DNA of 64,000 nt from Paramecium octaurelia (Eukaryota; Ciliophora; Oligohymenophorea; Peniculida; Parameciidae): the NCBI GenBank assembly GCA_905182995.1, contig CAJJDP010000019.1:461600-525599 (forward strand). The letters are read 5' to 3'. The notes beneath the pieces were generated by a model. It ran no database searches. It worked only from the letters and a program-made list of their open reading frames with translations, and had not been told where the DNA came from. The position numbers were made by a program, and so were the translations under genes. How positions within the stretch are numbered: the first letter of the stretch is position 1; the number at the start of each line of letters is the position of its first letter. This document shows, one piece after another, positions 26,153-37,503 of this stretch.

Positions 26153-27087
26153 TTATCTCTGAAGGATATCTAAATTTTGATTACTATGTACCATATAAGC
26201 CAACCATTTGTCAAAACCTTGTTAAAAGATACATAGTTATCTAAGTGCCTCTTCCACTACCATCCTGCCTGTTGCTATTCCTGATCCATCAGGATCTCGT
26301 GCACAGTACTTACCATAAGATATGCAATTTTAATACTCAATTGGTTTATCTGGAGTTTTAATTATCTGATACAATGGGTACAATATAATGTATGAAACTA
26401 ATAAAACAATATTACCAGAAACAATTACCTTTTTCATCTTTCAATTTTTGATAATAAGGTTAATACTCTCTCAAAAATTTATATGTTTCTTCAGATGTTA
26501 TATTCAAGGCAAACAAAGTAGTTACGTTATCTCTTTAACGAACATCAAATTTAATGAGTAATTGAATTTATTCTGTCTCAAAGTTTGTTTTTGGCATCCT
26601 CAAATATTTTGTTAGAAGCTCTCCATCTGATTTCGATATAAAAATGCTGGGGATTTATAACTATATTTTATTGTAACAAATACTCCATATCCTGTCCCGT
26701 CATCAAACATAGTTACGGTACCATTTATTTCATCCTTATTGTTCTCTACTATTGCTAATTAATATCCTGCATTTTATGCATGTCTAACTTTTTTCACGAA
26801 AGAGCAATCTCCTCTTTTTATTAGTACAAAGTGGCTCTTCACAGTCTAATTAATTTCTGTGCAAGCATCTAAAGGATCTGCAATCTCAAGAGTCCCACTT
26901 AATCTACGACCCCAAGGTATATTTCTATATTGTTCTGTATATTTAACACTTACCCAAAGTTAGCTATGGTGTATTTTATATCTCCACTCCTTTGATCCAA
27001 TTCTTATTTTAATTCTTGTGGACCTATAACCACCAGTTTTCCTAAAGTTAGTTCAACTGAGATGAGGATTATTCCAAATATTAACAT
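26153..27087 (-). CDS. Truncated second copy of the vacuolar sorting receptor gene
   Basis: Repeats the start codon (27085-27087), PA domain, introns and central domain of the gene at 24289-25764, and lacks everything downstream of the N at 26152. Matches wherever compared, so read it as assembly redundancy. Confidence 0.85.
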
Positions 27088-27309
27088 TTCAATTATTAAT
27101 TTATTATCTTCAAAAATATTGTTGTACAAAAGTAATCTACCATCTGAAATACACGTTACATAATCTTAATTAAATATTTAATAATTCCAAAACCTTAAAA
27201 AATTGAGGATAGAAAATAGTATGGATAATTAAAATACTATTTGATGCTTGTATAATACTCAATTAGTATTAATAATTTATATAATAATTTTATTAATATT
27301 CCGTTTTAT

Positions 27310-27977
27310 ATGAGATTAGTTGTTTGCATTTTACTCCTTTGTTCAACAGTTATTGCTATTCCAAAAAAGTAAATATAACTTAGAACAAAATCCAATTAAC
27401 CAATTAATGCATAAGAAATTAAATTAAGCGATGTAGATTTAGCCCTTTATCAAACTGATGTTCAATAGGATGGGCAGAAAAACCATCTGAAATCAGAAAT
27501 AACAAATTGGGCTGCAGCTAAAAGTACTCTAATAGAGCAACTCTCAACCTTTTATAATTACTTCGAAATATTTTTGTCAAAATAACAATAGATTGGAATT
27601 TTCTTGGTGTGCTTTATTTGTTTTGCCTTCTACTTGATGGTTAAGTCTGAAGACAGAAACATTAAGAATAGGAAGCAAAACCCAAAGAGGATGATGTAAA
27701 AATATTAGGAACCGAATATAGTAATATTAACAGATTCAATCATTGGGAAAGAGCAATCTCCTCAGCCATTGGTATCGACCATTATAGGATCCATAATTTA
27801 TGAAGAACGAGTGTTTTTATAATTTTAATGCTTTTTAGGAATAAGTCAGCTGATGATTTGAAAAAGCAGGAGCCATCCCATACTTTAAAGAGATCGAATT
27901 CATAGCCATTTATTAAACCACAGCATCCAGACTATTCTGCTGAAGAAATACACAATTTATTGAAGGATATCAATTGA
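27310..27977 (+). CDS. Unrecognised single-pass membrane protein
   Basis: ATG 27310, one 26-nt intron (27813-27838), TGA 27975-27977; 213 residues. An N-terminal signal peptide (MRLVVCILLLCSTVIA) is followed by about 75 luminal residues, one transmembrane helix near residues 98-115 (IGIFLVCFICFAFYLMV) and a basic cytosolic tail ending in a short acidic segment. No family recognised. It is divergent from the sorting receptor with about 220 bp between starts, and 143 bp upstream of the eL42 gene. Confidence 0.72.
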
Positions 27978-28120
27978 TGATGAACTTACAATATTATTTC
28001 ATAGTAATCATAGAAATATTACTATATGAGTCACCTTAATATAGGGATATTGGCTTAACATTCACTAATTATTCTTAAAGTAATTTAAAAAATGATTAAA
28101 TTTTATTTAAAAAATATTAA

Positions 28121-28470
28121 ATGGTGAACGTACCTAAAAACAGAAAAACATATTGCAGAAAATGTGGAAGCCATTAAAGTTGCAAAGTGTCTCAATACAA
28201 AAAGAGCAAGGAAAGCCCATTTGCTTAAGGCAGAAGAAGGTACGACATGAAACAAGCTGGGTATGGTGGATAAACAAAGCCAATTTTCAGAAAGAAAGCA
28301 AAGACAACAAAAAAAGTGGCTTTAAAGTAAATATATTTTTGGAAAATAGGCTTGAATGTGTCAAGTGTAAATTAAAGTGGTTGAAGGTTATTAAGAGATG
28401 CAAGACTATTGTCTTTGTTGATGCTAATTAGCTCAAAAAATAATAAGAGGCCAAGAAGAATGCTAAATGA
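28121..28470 (+). CDS. RPL36A: 60S ribosomal protein eL42 (L36a/L44)
   Basis: ATG 28121, a 23-nt intron at 28327-28349, TGA 28468-28470; 108 residues, close to the usual 104-106. The hallmark N-terminus MVNVPKNRKTYCRKCGSHQ and the downstream [20 protein letters not shown] are clear. The four Cys of the zinc ribbon are present (CRKC near the start, CVKC after the intron), as is the C-terminal IKRCKT. Cytosolic large-subunit component near the E site. The last dozen residues are more Lys/Gln-rich than in animals. Confidence 0.95.
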
Positions 28471-28710
28471 GATAATATAGTATTATAATAAGATAAATTA
28501 TGTTTATTTAGGAACGATGTACTATTATTAGTTTGCATTACTTTCTTTAATCATCTTAATTTAATCTATAAATTTATAATATTCTAATAAATATCGTCAT
28601 GATTGATAGAGTATTCATATGTATTCTATTGATACAATGAAAGATAATATACAATAATAGATTCTTAAATTAATAATTTTATTGATATGCCTATATATTT
28701 GATTATTTAA

Positions 28711-30086
28711 TCAGGCAATTCCCTTCAAATTATTCACTTATTAGTTCGCTAGTAATTTCAATTCAACCGCTTTTCTTGATTTTTTGTATTTCCCCACATA
28801 AACCATACAATTAAATTAAAACCTACATTATATAATTTAAAATACCTTAATAATTAGCCTTGTTTAGATGTTTTTAAGATCTCTTTTGTGACTCCAGCTT
28901 TTTGTAAATCATCTAAATGAACAAATATATCTGATTTATCTTCATCCATAACAATAAACCCATAATTCTTTTGCTCATCAAAAAATTTAAGTCTTCCAGT
29001 ATATATAGGGTTGGCTGGTTGTTTTTTTTAATCTGTCATCTGTAATTTACTGTTCAGTGGAGGACAACTAGCAGTTGATACCAAATCCAAAGGAGGAAAG
29101 AAATCTAAATCATCAATGTTCGGAACCCCTTCCTCATATCTCTACTAATTAAAAGATAATTATTGATATGAAGGTAATTCAATTTTCTTCTTATCTTCTT
29201 AAATTGGAAACGGCTTAAATGAATTTATCTAATCTAATGATGGAAACTGATAATCGTCTTAAAGGAATGACTGCTATTTTGTTTATGAAAAAAACACTAA
29301 AATAAATGCATATTGTTACGTGCTTTATCTTGTGGAAGAGATTAAATTTAGGTAATAATTGATTATTCTTTTTATTCCCTCTAGAAATCAAAAATTTAAT
29401 GTTCTGATAACGATTTCTTGTGTCTTCTAACCAATTTTTACTATTCCTTCTCTGGGGTAATATTTATTGAAGGTATTACATTCTAAAGCATAAACTTAGA
29501 TTTACATCTTCAAATATCAAATCGAATGTGTAGAATTTATCTTATTGCAATTAGTCTAGCTAGGCCATCATTTCCTCCATGGCGATTAATGTGTTCATTT
29601 ACACTGTTGAGACCAATGCCAAATATCCTGTCGATTTAGGACTATAACAGAATATATTTAAAGTTCTGGAATATTTGGGAGGAACATAAACATTACAAAA
29701 TAATTGGTTCTTCTAATTTGTGTAGAATTCTTTAATCTTAGTTTTCATGATTGTTGCATAAAGGGATATGTATTACTAAAAATTAATTTGTGATGAAAAA
29801 TTACTTTTGCATTAAGTGAATCATTTTCTATTATTGCCAAAGATAATTCATATCTCTACATTATCTTTGGGAGTTCTTAATCTGACTTGTAATTCTATTT
29901 GGCAGTTTTATACAAATGTTCCTTGATCTAAGCATCAGGACTATGGAAATTGGCAACAGAGAGTGCATCCAATATATGCATACCTGACAATCTAGAAATG
30001 AGTAATTGATTGATACCAATTTCGCCCTTGTATATTATTGTATGCAAATCATTATCATTCAACACCTATCTTTACTATTATATCAT
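28711..30086 (-). CDS. Cold-shock-domain protein with long N-terminal extension
   Basis: Start 30084-30086 (MIQQQRQVLNDND), stop 28711-28713. Introns of 29, about 46 and 23 nt give 425 residues. The C-terminal 80 residues are a cold-shock domain: GRLKFFDEQKNYGFIVMDE carries the RNP1-like aromatic strand, DIFVHLDDLQKAG is the RNP2-like strand, and a terminal strand VYVGKYKKSRKAVELKLL closes the barrel. Known activity of the fold: single-stranded RNA/DNA binding. The first 250 residues have no recognised domain, and a Pro/Gln-rich linker precedes the CSD. The 46-nt intron is long for this genome, so that junction is less certain. Confidence 0.8.
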
Positions 30087-30254
30087 AATTTAAATATATA
30101 TAAATATTTGTAAAGTAATATTATTTTTATAGTTTGCTGTCCACATTCTTCAGCAATCCTACAAAATAGACTTGGGTTTACTTCCGATCAGAATAAGTTG
30201 TCTATTTAAATATTGTTTTTATTTATAGAAATAAATTGAACACGACTGAATGCC

Positions 30255-30972
30255 TCATGATTATTTTGTTTGTAATCTATCAAAAATTGATTCTTTGCCA
30301 TCCATACGAAGTCTTCCCTCATCTTTGAATCCTCTTCCAGATTAGTACTATCCCAATACGATGACTTTTCCGGATTGTTAATAGTTTGGAACAGCACTCA
30401 TTTGATATCCTTTTTCTTTATAATTGTTAATAAGTTCTAAGCAAATTAAATCAAACGAAAATACCAATTGCTTGATCAGCAGATTATTAATTCGAAAATG
30501 TGATGGTGGCTTATTTAGCATTAATCTAAATTACTAGATTATTATACTTAGACTCCCAATATATTGGCATCGTCATTTATTAATTATTTTAAATCACTCT
30601 AAGTGGATCCTTCTCTTATATTTCTAATGAATATTGGAAATGATCCTTTTGATTTTGGATGTTATTATTATTAATCTAAAATACAATGAAGGGTAACAAC
30701 ATACCTTTTCTGCTAATATTCAAAATACCATTCTTCTTTGGTTATTATTGATGCAATTATGTGTTGGCTGAATATTATTGATGACCATGGTTCTGAATTT
30801 TAATTACCTATTTCCTGATATCCTTTTTCATTATTTAGGCGGAATACATTTTTCCATTCTCCTCATCTGATTCTTATTTCGATTTTGATGCTGAATGCTA
30901 GGAAGGTTTATACTCTTATTAACGATCTCTTATGATGTTAATACTTTTAGAAAATATTTGATTTTTTTTCAT
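30255..30972 (-). CDS. RRM-type RNA-binding protein (ALYREF/UIF-like architecture)
   Basis: Start 30970-30972, stop 30255-30257. Introns of 29, 22 and 28 nt give 212 residues (sum divisible by three). A basic Gln-rich N-terminus is followed by one RRM: PIFIRNIREGSTQSDLKQLI (beta1-alpha1 with RNP2-like strand), then QATITFSNQQSADQAIGIEL (beta3 and alpha2). The tail GQYQSGRGFKDEGRL ends in SIFDRLQTKQ, similar to the C-terminal helix of mRNA export adaptors (ALY/REF, UIF). The export role is inferred from this architecture only. RNP1 is weak. It lies 168 bp upstream of the cold-shock gene on the same strand. Confidence 0.7.
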
Positions 30973-31056
30973 ATTATATATATATGTATTTAATCCCTGA
31001 TTGGAATAATAAACAAAATAATAATTAATTATCATTGATTTTCTTCACAAAATTAG

Positions 31057-32640
31057 TCACTTTGAGATTGAGGCTACTAAGCGTTTAATAGCCTCTGCTA
31101 TTGAAATGCAATTTTACACGATTTTCAATTTAAACATCTTATTGTTTTAACTACGGACATCATCAAATTGATTCACATAATGGAGGTATTGTTCCAAATG
31201 TAATAATTCCTATTGAATAATAAGCCTTATCCTTACTTTGTCGTTCTTGTCATCAAGATATGGTATGATTGGAATCCCATTATCAATTTAAAACGCAAAG
31301 GAGTAAGCAGAATTATCCACTAAGACAATATCTTTCATATTCCTATTAAGAATTCGTAGGTCTTTAATGTGACAATTATTTGATATTTGAATACAATCGT
31401 CTCGAAACAACCTATAGGATACAAGGTTTTGTTCTGGATCTAGATAGTCAATAATTTTGTTCGCATAGTCTGGATTTGAGGCAGTGAAAACTATGATCTC
31501 ATAGATCTTAGCCATATTCCTTAAGAATTATTAAGCGTGAGGTCTTATGCTTATGCCAACCTAAAATCGATTTGCGATATACCTAAAAGCTTTTGTCACC
31601 GTAGACTAATGGAATGAAAAAATCACTCTTTAAACAACTATATTCATTACAATGTACTAATGTTTCATCTAAATCTATTATCAAAGTCTTCTGTATTTCT
31701 TAAATTAATTAAATTATATATACTTTTTTATGGCTAAATTTTGATGGAAAATGAATATTGTTATGGGCACACAATTAATTTTGATTTTTACAGATTACTG
31801 TATAATTAGGAGAAATGGTTTATGTACATTTAAGCCATAAAAGAGTCTTTCAAAGATCCCATTAGATAGCCAATTAAATTGTGCATGTAGTATTAAAAAT
31901 TTGAGGAGGTGAGAACTAAAATAAAGAATGAAACTAATATTTACTTTATTCACTCAAAAGAGCTTCTTATTGTATAATCTTTTCAATTGATGGAATTGAA
32001 TTTTTTACATCTTTCTCATGTAAATATGATAAAAGCTACCCAGTTGATTTTTCTGGTCTTTTTTAGGTTTGACATTTCCTTTCAATCTATTTTCTACTGA
32101 TTTATGATTTAAGATTTCTCAGAGGGTGGCTCTTTGGTTTCTTAATTTTCTTGTTTGTTTCAATTGGTATCTTTGGTTCTTTCACTGAAATACTGAAAAT
32201 TATAATAATCAAATACACTGATGACGTTTATGAAATACAAGTTAAGTTATCGTCCAAAGAAGGACAGATTTGAGTCAACGAAGAGGTTTTATGCATCCAT
32301 TTTTAGTTTTTTTACTAATGACAATTTGATGATAGATAATCAGTTTTCAATAAAGATTATTCTGAGAACTTCTTATTATTTTCTAAATAGGCTTCTTCAT
32401 TTTCTTATTAAGATTCTTATGATATCAAAGCAATGTCATACATTTAACAGTCACCTTACAGTGAGATTCGTTATTTGTAGGGACTTGAGTATTATTTTCG
32501 ATTCTCAAAATGGTTTATAGAACATAATTATCTTGTGATTAGAGATGAGTTGTCTGATTTTGTTAATTAAGCTTTTCCTAGTGTACTACATCAGTTTAAA
32601 AATTACACAACAGTAGTTCAACTTTTTCATTTTTTTTCAT
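31057..32640 (-). CDS. CTD small phosphatase-like (NIF/SCP family) protein
   Basis: Start 32638-32640 (MKKNEKVELLLF), stop 31057-31059. Introns include a 23-nt one near the start and a 24-nt one near 32200. The C-terminal half is an FCP1/SCP domain: LIIDLDETLVHCNEY supplies the DxDxT catalytic aspartates, RPHAQQFLRNMAKIYEIIVF and TASNPDYANKIIDYLDP follow, then RDLRILNRN-type spacing and IVLVDNSAYSFAFQ, which contains the late Asp. Family activity: Mg-dependent Ser/Thr phosphatase on RNA polymerase II CTD or other phosphoproteins. The N-terminal 250 residues are Ser/Lys/Gln-rich and disordered-looking. The plus strand also has open frames here, but their composition is not coding-like. Confidence 0.85.
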
Positions 32641-32860
32641 AATGTATTATTAAATAATTTGCATTATAAGAGATTAAAAAATGAAGTTGAATAGTTGTAA
32701 ATGCATGGGGGTACTATGATTAAATTATATATATTAACTGCTTTCAATTTCTTAGTTAATTTCTTTCAATATGACATCGCGATTCTAAATCATGGATTTA
32801 TAAATTTACATTTTATATAAGTTAATTGAACAATAAAAATGATAATAAACTTAGTGAATT

Positions 32861-34200
32861 TCAATTTCCTTCCTCTTTAGTTGGCAATCCCCCTTTCTTG
32901 ATCCAGCGTATTCTTTTCCCATCTTACCATTCCCCTTCCTTTTCTACTTTCGAAGAGCCAATGTAGATTCCAATGCCATGTTATTTCCCATTCGCCCATT
33001 ATCCTTTATACATCTAATGATATAATGAATGCAATTTTACCCTTCCATCAGGCCATTGAAACTCTCCATAACCATGCTTTTTGTCGTCTTTATATTCCCC
33101 TTCATATTTTCTACCGTCCAACCAAGTGAACACCTTATCATAATTTAATTGTTTACTCCTTTTCCATCCATTTTATTATTCTTCCATTCTCCTACATACT
33201 TTCGGTTGTCCTCCCATTAATACTCTCCTCTGCCATGAATATTGTTTTAATCGAATTCGCCAACATAGACAGATCCATCAGCCCATTTGAACGTTCCCTT
33301 GCCATGCTTCTTTCCATTCTTATATTATCCTTCATAACTAGCACCATCTGGCCATATTTCTTTCCCATGTCCATTTTACTTATCTTCTTCCCAATATCCC
33401 ACATATTAAGCTCCATCCATATGCACATATTTACCCTATAATATTGATTGGTACATTTACAAATCCATGTGCTTTATCGTTTCTCCATTCTCCCTCATAT
33501 TTGTCTCCATCAGCATGAACCAATCTGCCCTTTCCACAAGCAACGTTCTGGTACCAATACCCTTCATATATTGAGCCATCTTGCCAAATTTGCATTCCTC
33601 TACCATGACGAAGTCTAAAATTACTTTCAATTTCAAAGCATACCCATTCTTCCATTATCCTTTATAAACACTACCACCGTCTAATTCATAAGGTTCTAAA
33701 AATGGTAATTCTTTAAATTCATCCTTATCCTAATCATACACAAAGGCCTCGATCGAACTTAAAACCTAACCTAAATACTTTAAATACTTATTTAGTTTTA
33801 GAAGTTAAATAATCTGGCATTGTGTCTAATTTCCTATATTTTTCGCTTGGAGCATGAATTCTATTTTAATCAGACTAATTTTTATAGTTTTCTTCTTTAG
33901 ATTCGTGAGCGCTTCTATTATTTTATAGAGTTTGATTATTGTTAATGTTCTTTCCCTTACTTGAACTATTTTACGACTTTTTATTCCCATTTTTGTCCTG
34001 TTCCTATATTTTTTTCACTTTCTTTCTAACTAAATGACCTCTACAATGAGCTTTACTTGCATATCAAAAATACCTTGTATTATTATAGCCTTTTTATTAA
34101 GTATATCCTAATTAGCGGACTTCTCGGAGATAATTTAAGCTACATCTATCTACACATTTCTTTCCATAACTTATCCTCCACCATTGCAACAATTTCCCAT
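32861..34200 (-). CDS. MORN-repeat protein with lipid-anchor N-terminus
   Basis: Start 34198-34200 with MGNCCNGGG, a strong N-myristoylation/palmitoylation signal. Stop at 32861-32863. A Ser/Asn/Lys-rich linker is followed by about eight MORN repeats from about 33665 down to 32870 (for example [22 protein letters not shown] and [12 protein letters not shown]; then similar units through YKGQWANGKQHG). Introns of 29, 25, 23 and 27 nt within the repeats keep every repeat in phase; introns in the N-terminal third are not fully resolved. MORN proteins bind phospholipid and shape membranes or basal-body structures in protists. A plasma-membrane or alveolar location is inferred from the anchor. Confidence 0.85.
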
Positions 34201-34702
34201 CGCTTTGATATTACCTGAAAATATTTGATTTAATAAAATTAATGAATTGCCATCAAATAATAAAATTATGAAAACTAAGACATAATAATATTCACTAAAA
34301 GGATTCTAAAGTTTTTTAATTTAAAATTAAATTAGCCAATAAATATATTAAGAGTATTGTCTACAAACTAATTTTAATCACCTAAATCAATGCGATAGAT
34401 TCCATTTAGTATAAATCTGAAGAATTTACTAAAATTAAACAAACACAAGTGTAAATTATTTAAGTAAAAAAACTGATCGTTTTTTATATAAAATTTATAA
34501 ATTCAATACATTAGCCATTTTCTAATACAAAATCCAATGTTTATACTATTAGAATTTACAGAAGAATTTTGTTATTTAGTTATAGAATTCTTCAGAAAGT
34601 GGATAATAAAATAATAAATTATTCGGAAACAACAATTTTAAATATGTTATAGATTTGATTTATTGTATATTATATAATCTATAAAATTCATAAACATTTG
34701 TA
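34201..34702 (+). other. Intergenic AT-rich DNA
   Basis: About 500 bp between the start of the MORN gene and the stop of the USP-like gene, both minus strand. No ORF, RNA gene or repeat is supported. Confidence 0.6.
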
Positions 34703-37256
34703 TCATTGCTAAATTTCCTATTTGTACTAGTTAATACAATTTTGATATAAGGTTTTGATCTCTTTTATCTAAAATAGATCATCTGTTTATAGTTTAAAAG
34801 GTTCATATTGTTATTAATGAGGATTGATAGAAATTGTGGGACCTAACTTATATTAAATATCTAACCTCCTCCGTAAATTTCTTATAAGATATGCCATATA
34901 GGAGCAGTGATCATGTGAAAATGCTAGCCTTCCTTTTTTTATTAGATGATCTATTAATCTTTATCTAACAATAAGTAATTAGTTATTTCCCCTGGAGGAG
35001 GATAACCAAATAAATTATTTCTTTGTAAAATCTATTTTGAATTATAAAGATAGGTTTGCCATTTCTTTAACCATTCTTCATGAACAACAAATATTCTGTC
35101 ATACCCTTGAAGACTTTCATATTTAATTATTAATTGTCTTTCTAATTTCCTTCTTCTACTCATTTATTATGCATATTCTATACAAGAACTACAAGTTTTG
35201 ATATTCTTCTCAATGATTGGACCTCCACCATATTTTTCAATTAAAAATTCGCAAACGGCTTTTGGGATAATGATTGATGTGAGTTATAGTTATTTTTAGG
35301 CAGAACTTTCCTAGATGTAAGCAGGCGAATTAGAGTTTTAAACCTCTCCTATAGTAATGAAACTTGTATTAGTATCTAATTGAGAGTTGTACTAAGCTGA
35401 TTTAGCATTCTTATATAAATAAACAATCTTACTTCGTATTCTATTCTGAAATCCCAATAATCTGGTTTTAAGAGGTTATGAGGGCAAATTAAATGAGATG
35501 TTATAATTGAAGGTGGTTTTGCAAGATGCAAAAATTACTCAAACCAGAAATGCGGTAAATAGCATAGTTCTTCATCTTTCAATAATAATTCTTGATTGGC
35601 TATCATATTATGCTAATTTTGAAGGTTTTTTCGAAGACTTGTTTTAAATAGATCGACCTAATTATCTACCTTCTCATAAAATAATAATAAAGCTTCACAT
35701 TCTTCTACATATTTTTGTGATACTATTTCAATAATTTCATCTTTGATGCTAAGAAATTGTGAATTTTGATATTTCAATATGGTTTCAAAATGATCGCCTC
35801 CTTAATCGTGTAAATGTACAATAATACCGAAAAGTCGATAATTTTATTCACTATCCAACTATTATTTATAAATGAAATGATACGTTAAAGTATTCTTAAA
35901 AGTTATGATCCTTAATTGGAAATGATACATGTTTGGTGTCTTTTTAGTTTTTATTCAGAAACCTTTGTAAATGAATGCATAACAAATTGGATTATTATTA
36001 AAAACTATATTGTCTCTTACCTGATCTTGCTCCACAACTGCAAAGGGTTAATGAATCGATCACTGGTTCATAAAAATAATCGAGACACTCTTATAACGAA
36101 ATAGATTGTTTCTGATTATTGACCAATTATTTAAAGAAACCTTACTGCTTTATCTCTGGGAGCTCTAGGGATAACGCTGAAAATTATTCAACAGACTTTG
36201 TAATTTTCTTGCAATTCAAGCATTGTAGGTTAGAAATAAGCTCTCCAGAGAATATACTTTGAATAAAGGAATATTCCATATATAAACTAGGATCAGCACT
36301 AACTACTTTTTAGAGTGTACATTATGTTCCAATCATGTCCTAGAGCTTGTTTTGTGTAGATCAAGTTACTTTTAAAGTATCCTTTCAAATTTGAAAATTT
36401 GAATTCTTCATTTAAAAAGTTGATAACTGTCTTGAAAGCATCCTACTTGTATATAAATGTTGAAATACATAAGCATCTTTTCTGGAATATCCTATAATTT
36501 TGGAGTCGATCTGGGCAAGGTTCTTAATAACTTTGGAGGGATTTATGATTCTATACTGATGTTACGAATAGATTGAGGCCATGGCACTTAATTCTCTAAG
36601 AATCTATTTCCGATTAGATTTCAAACTATATTCATTTATTTCATATTCAGAGTTAATTTTTTGAAGTATCTATTAAATGACAGGATAGTTTAGTAATATT
36701 TATAAAACACAGTTCAAATGGCTATTATTACAGATGTTTAACATCCCTGCATGTTGAACATTTTATTGATTTTTAAATTATATATTTTAGGCTTCTTACT
36801 TATAAAAGAACTTGTGATATTCCATTCGTATTTTTTAAGGATTAATGATTTCTTCAATAAATTGATCTTCTTCAGTTTATAAGGTTTGCTCAAAATCATA
36901 AATTTCTATTTTACACATCAGACATGCAATTAAATTTGAGTGGATATTAATTATCACACAATGTTCTGGACTATTTACTAATAATATAATCAAATATTTT
37001 TACATCTTAAATGCTCTGCAGAACATATTTTTTCTATGTCACACAATGGCTTTTCACATTTCAAACAAATATTCAAATAATCTTGTTTTCTTTGACAGAC
37101 ATCACATTTAACTTACTTATTCTTGAATAACACCTAAATTTGATAAATAAGAAATACCAACAATTTGGAGAGAGATTTATGAACTTGAGGAATGCTTCTT
37201 TAAAGTAAAATCCTTTGAAAATGAGGACAAGTAGATTGAAGTTTCTACTACTACAT
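34703..37256 (-). CDS. USP-family protein (ZnF-UBP + UCH fold) lacking catalytic Cys and His
   Basis: Start 37254-37256 (MQQQKLQ), stop 34703-34705. Introns of 24 nt (after KLL near 37145) and 26 nt are clear; the middle is not fully resolved. The N-terminus is a ZnF-UBP domain: CPHFQR, CDVCQRKQDYLNICLKCEKP, then HCVIINIHSNLIACLMCKI. The UCH Cys box follows as GMLNICNNSHLNCVLQ where active enzymes have GxxNxGNTCFxNSxLQ, so the nucleophile position is Ser. The His box is HDHCSYMAYL against the usual GHYxAY, so the general-base His is also missing. Known pseudo-USPs act as ubiquitin-binding scaffolds; an inactive role is inferred here. Confidence 0.78.
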
Positions 37257-37503
37257 GCAAAACTTAAAAATAATAATATTTTTAAATCAATTATGTTTAA
37301 ATGAAGATTGATAATTAGAGTATCCAATAATTAAGCAATAGTCTCTCTTATTATTTATACTTTAAATCTTCCTTTGTCTTTAATTAAGACTCCCTCCATG
37401 CCACCCACACTCAGAAATAGCATTTGGATTCCATGATACTAAAAAGAATTAATAAATAGTTTTATTTAATGTTATAATCTCATTCTGCTTACTTTGAATG
37501 TGT

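Larger units (their letters stand above)
24830..27474. repeat. Direct duplication around N at 26152 (likely assembly overlap)
   Basis: Bases 24830-26151 (1322 nt) recur as 26153-27474 at a constant offset of 1323, with a single N at 26152 between them. Blocks compared across the copies match base for base, introns and intergenic DNA included. The first copy stops abruptly inside the signal-anchored gene and the second starts inside the VSR gene. That is how an unmerged contig overlap looks; a genuine recent tandem duplication would not put its junction exactly at an N. Confidence 0.9.

Noticed and set aside
26153-27087. A second, paralogous vacuolar sorting receptor gene
   Set aside because: No differences seen from the first copy, including introns, and it abuts an N, so it is treated as an assembly overlap.
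31744-32683. Plus-strand gene starting MENEYCYGHT with a hydrophobic middle
   Set aside because: Needed several ad hoc introns and still met in-frame TGA codons; the minus strand reads as a continuous Lys/Gln/Ser-rich protein leading into the CTD-phosphatase domain.
33235-33441. Plus-strand ORF antisense to the MORN repeats
   Set aside because: Shadow of the repeat-containing minus strand; no independent support.
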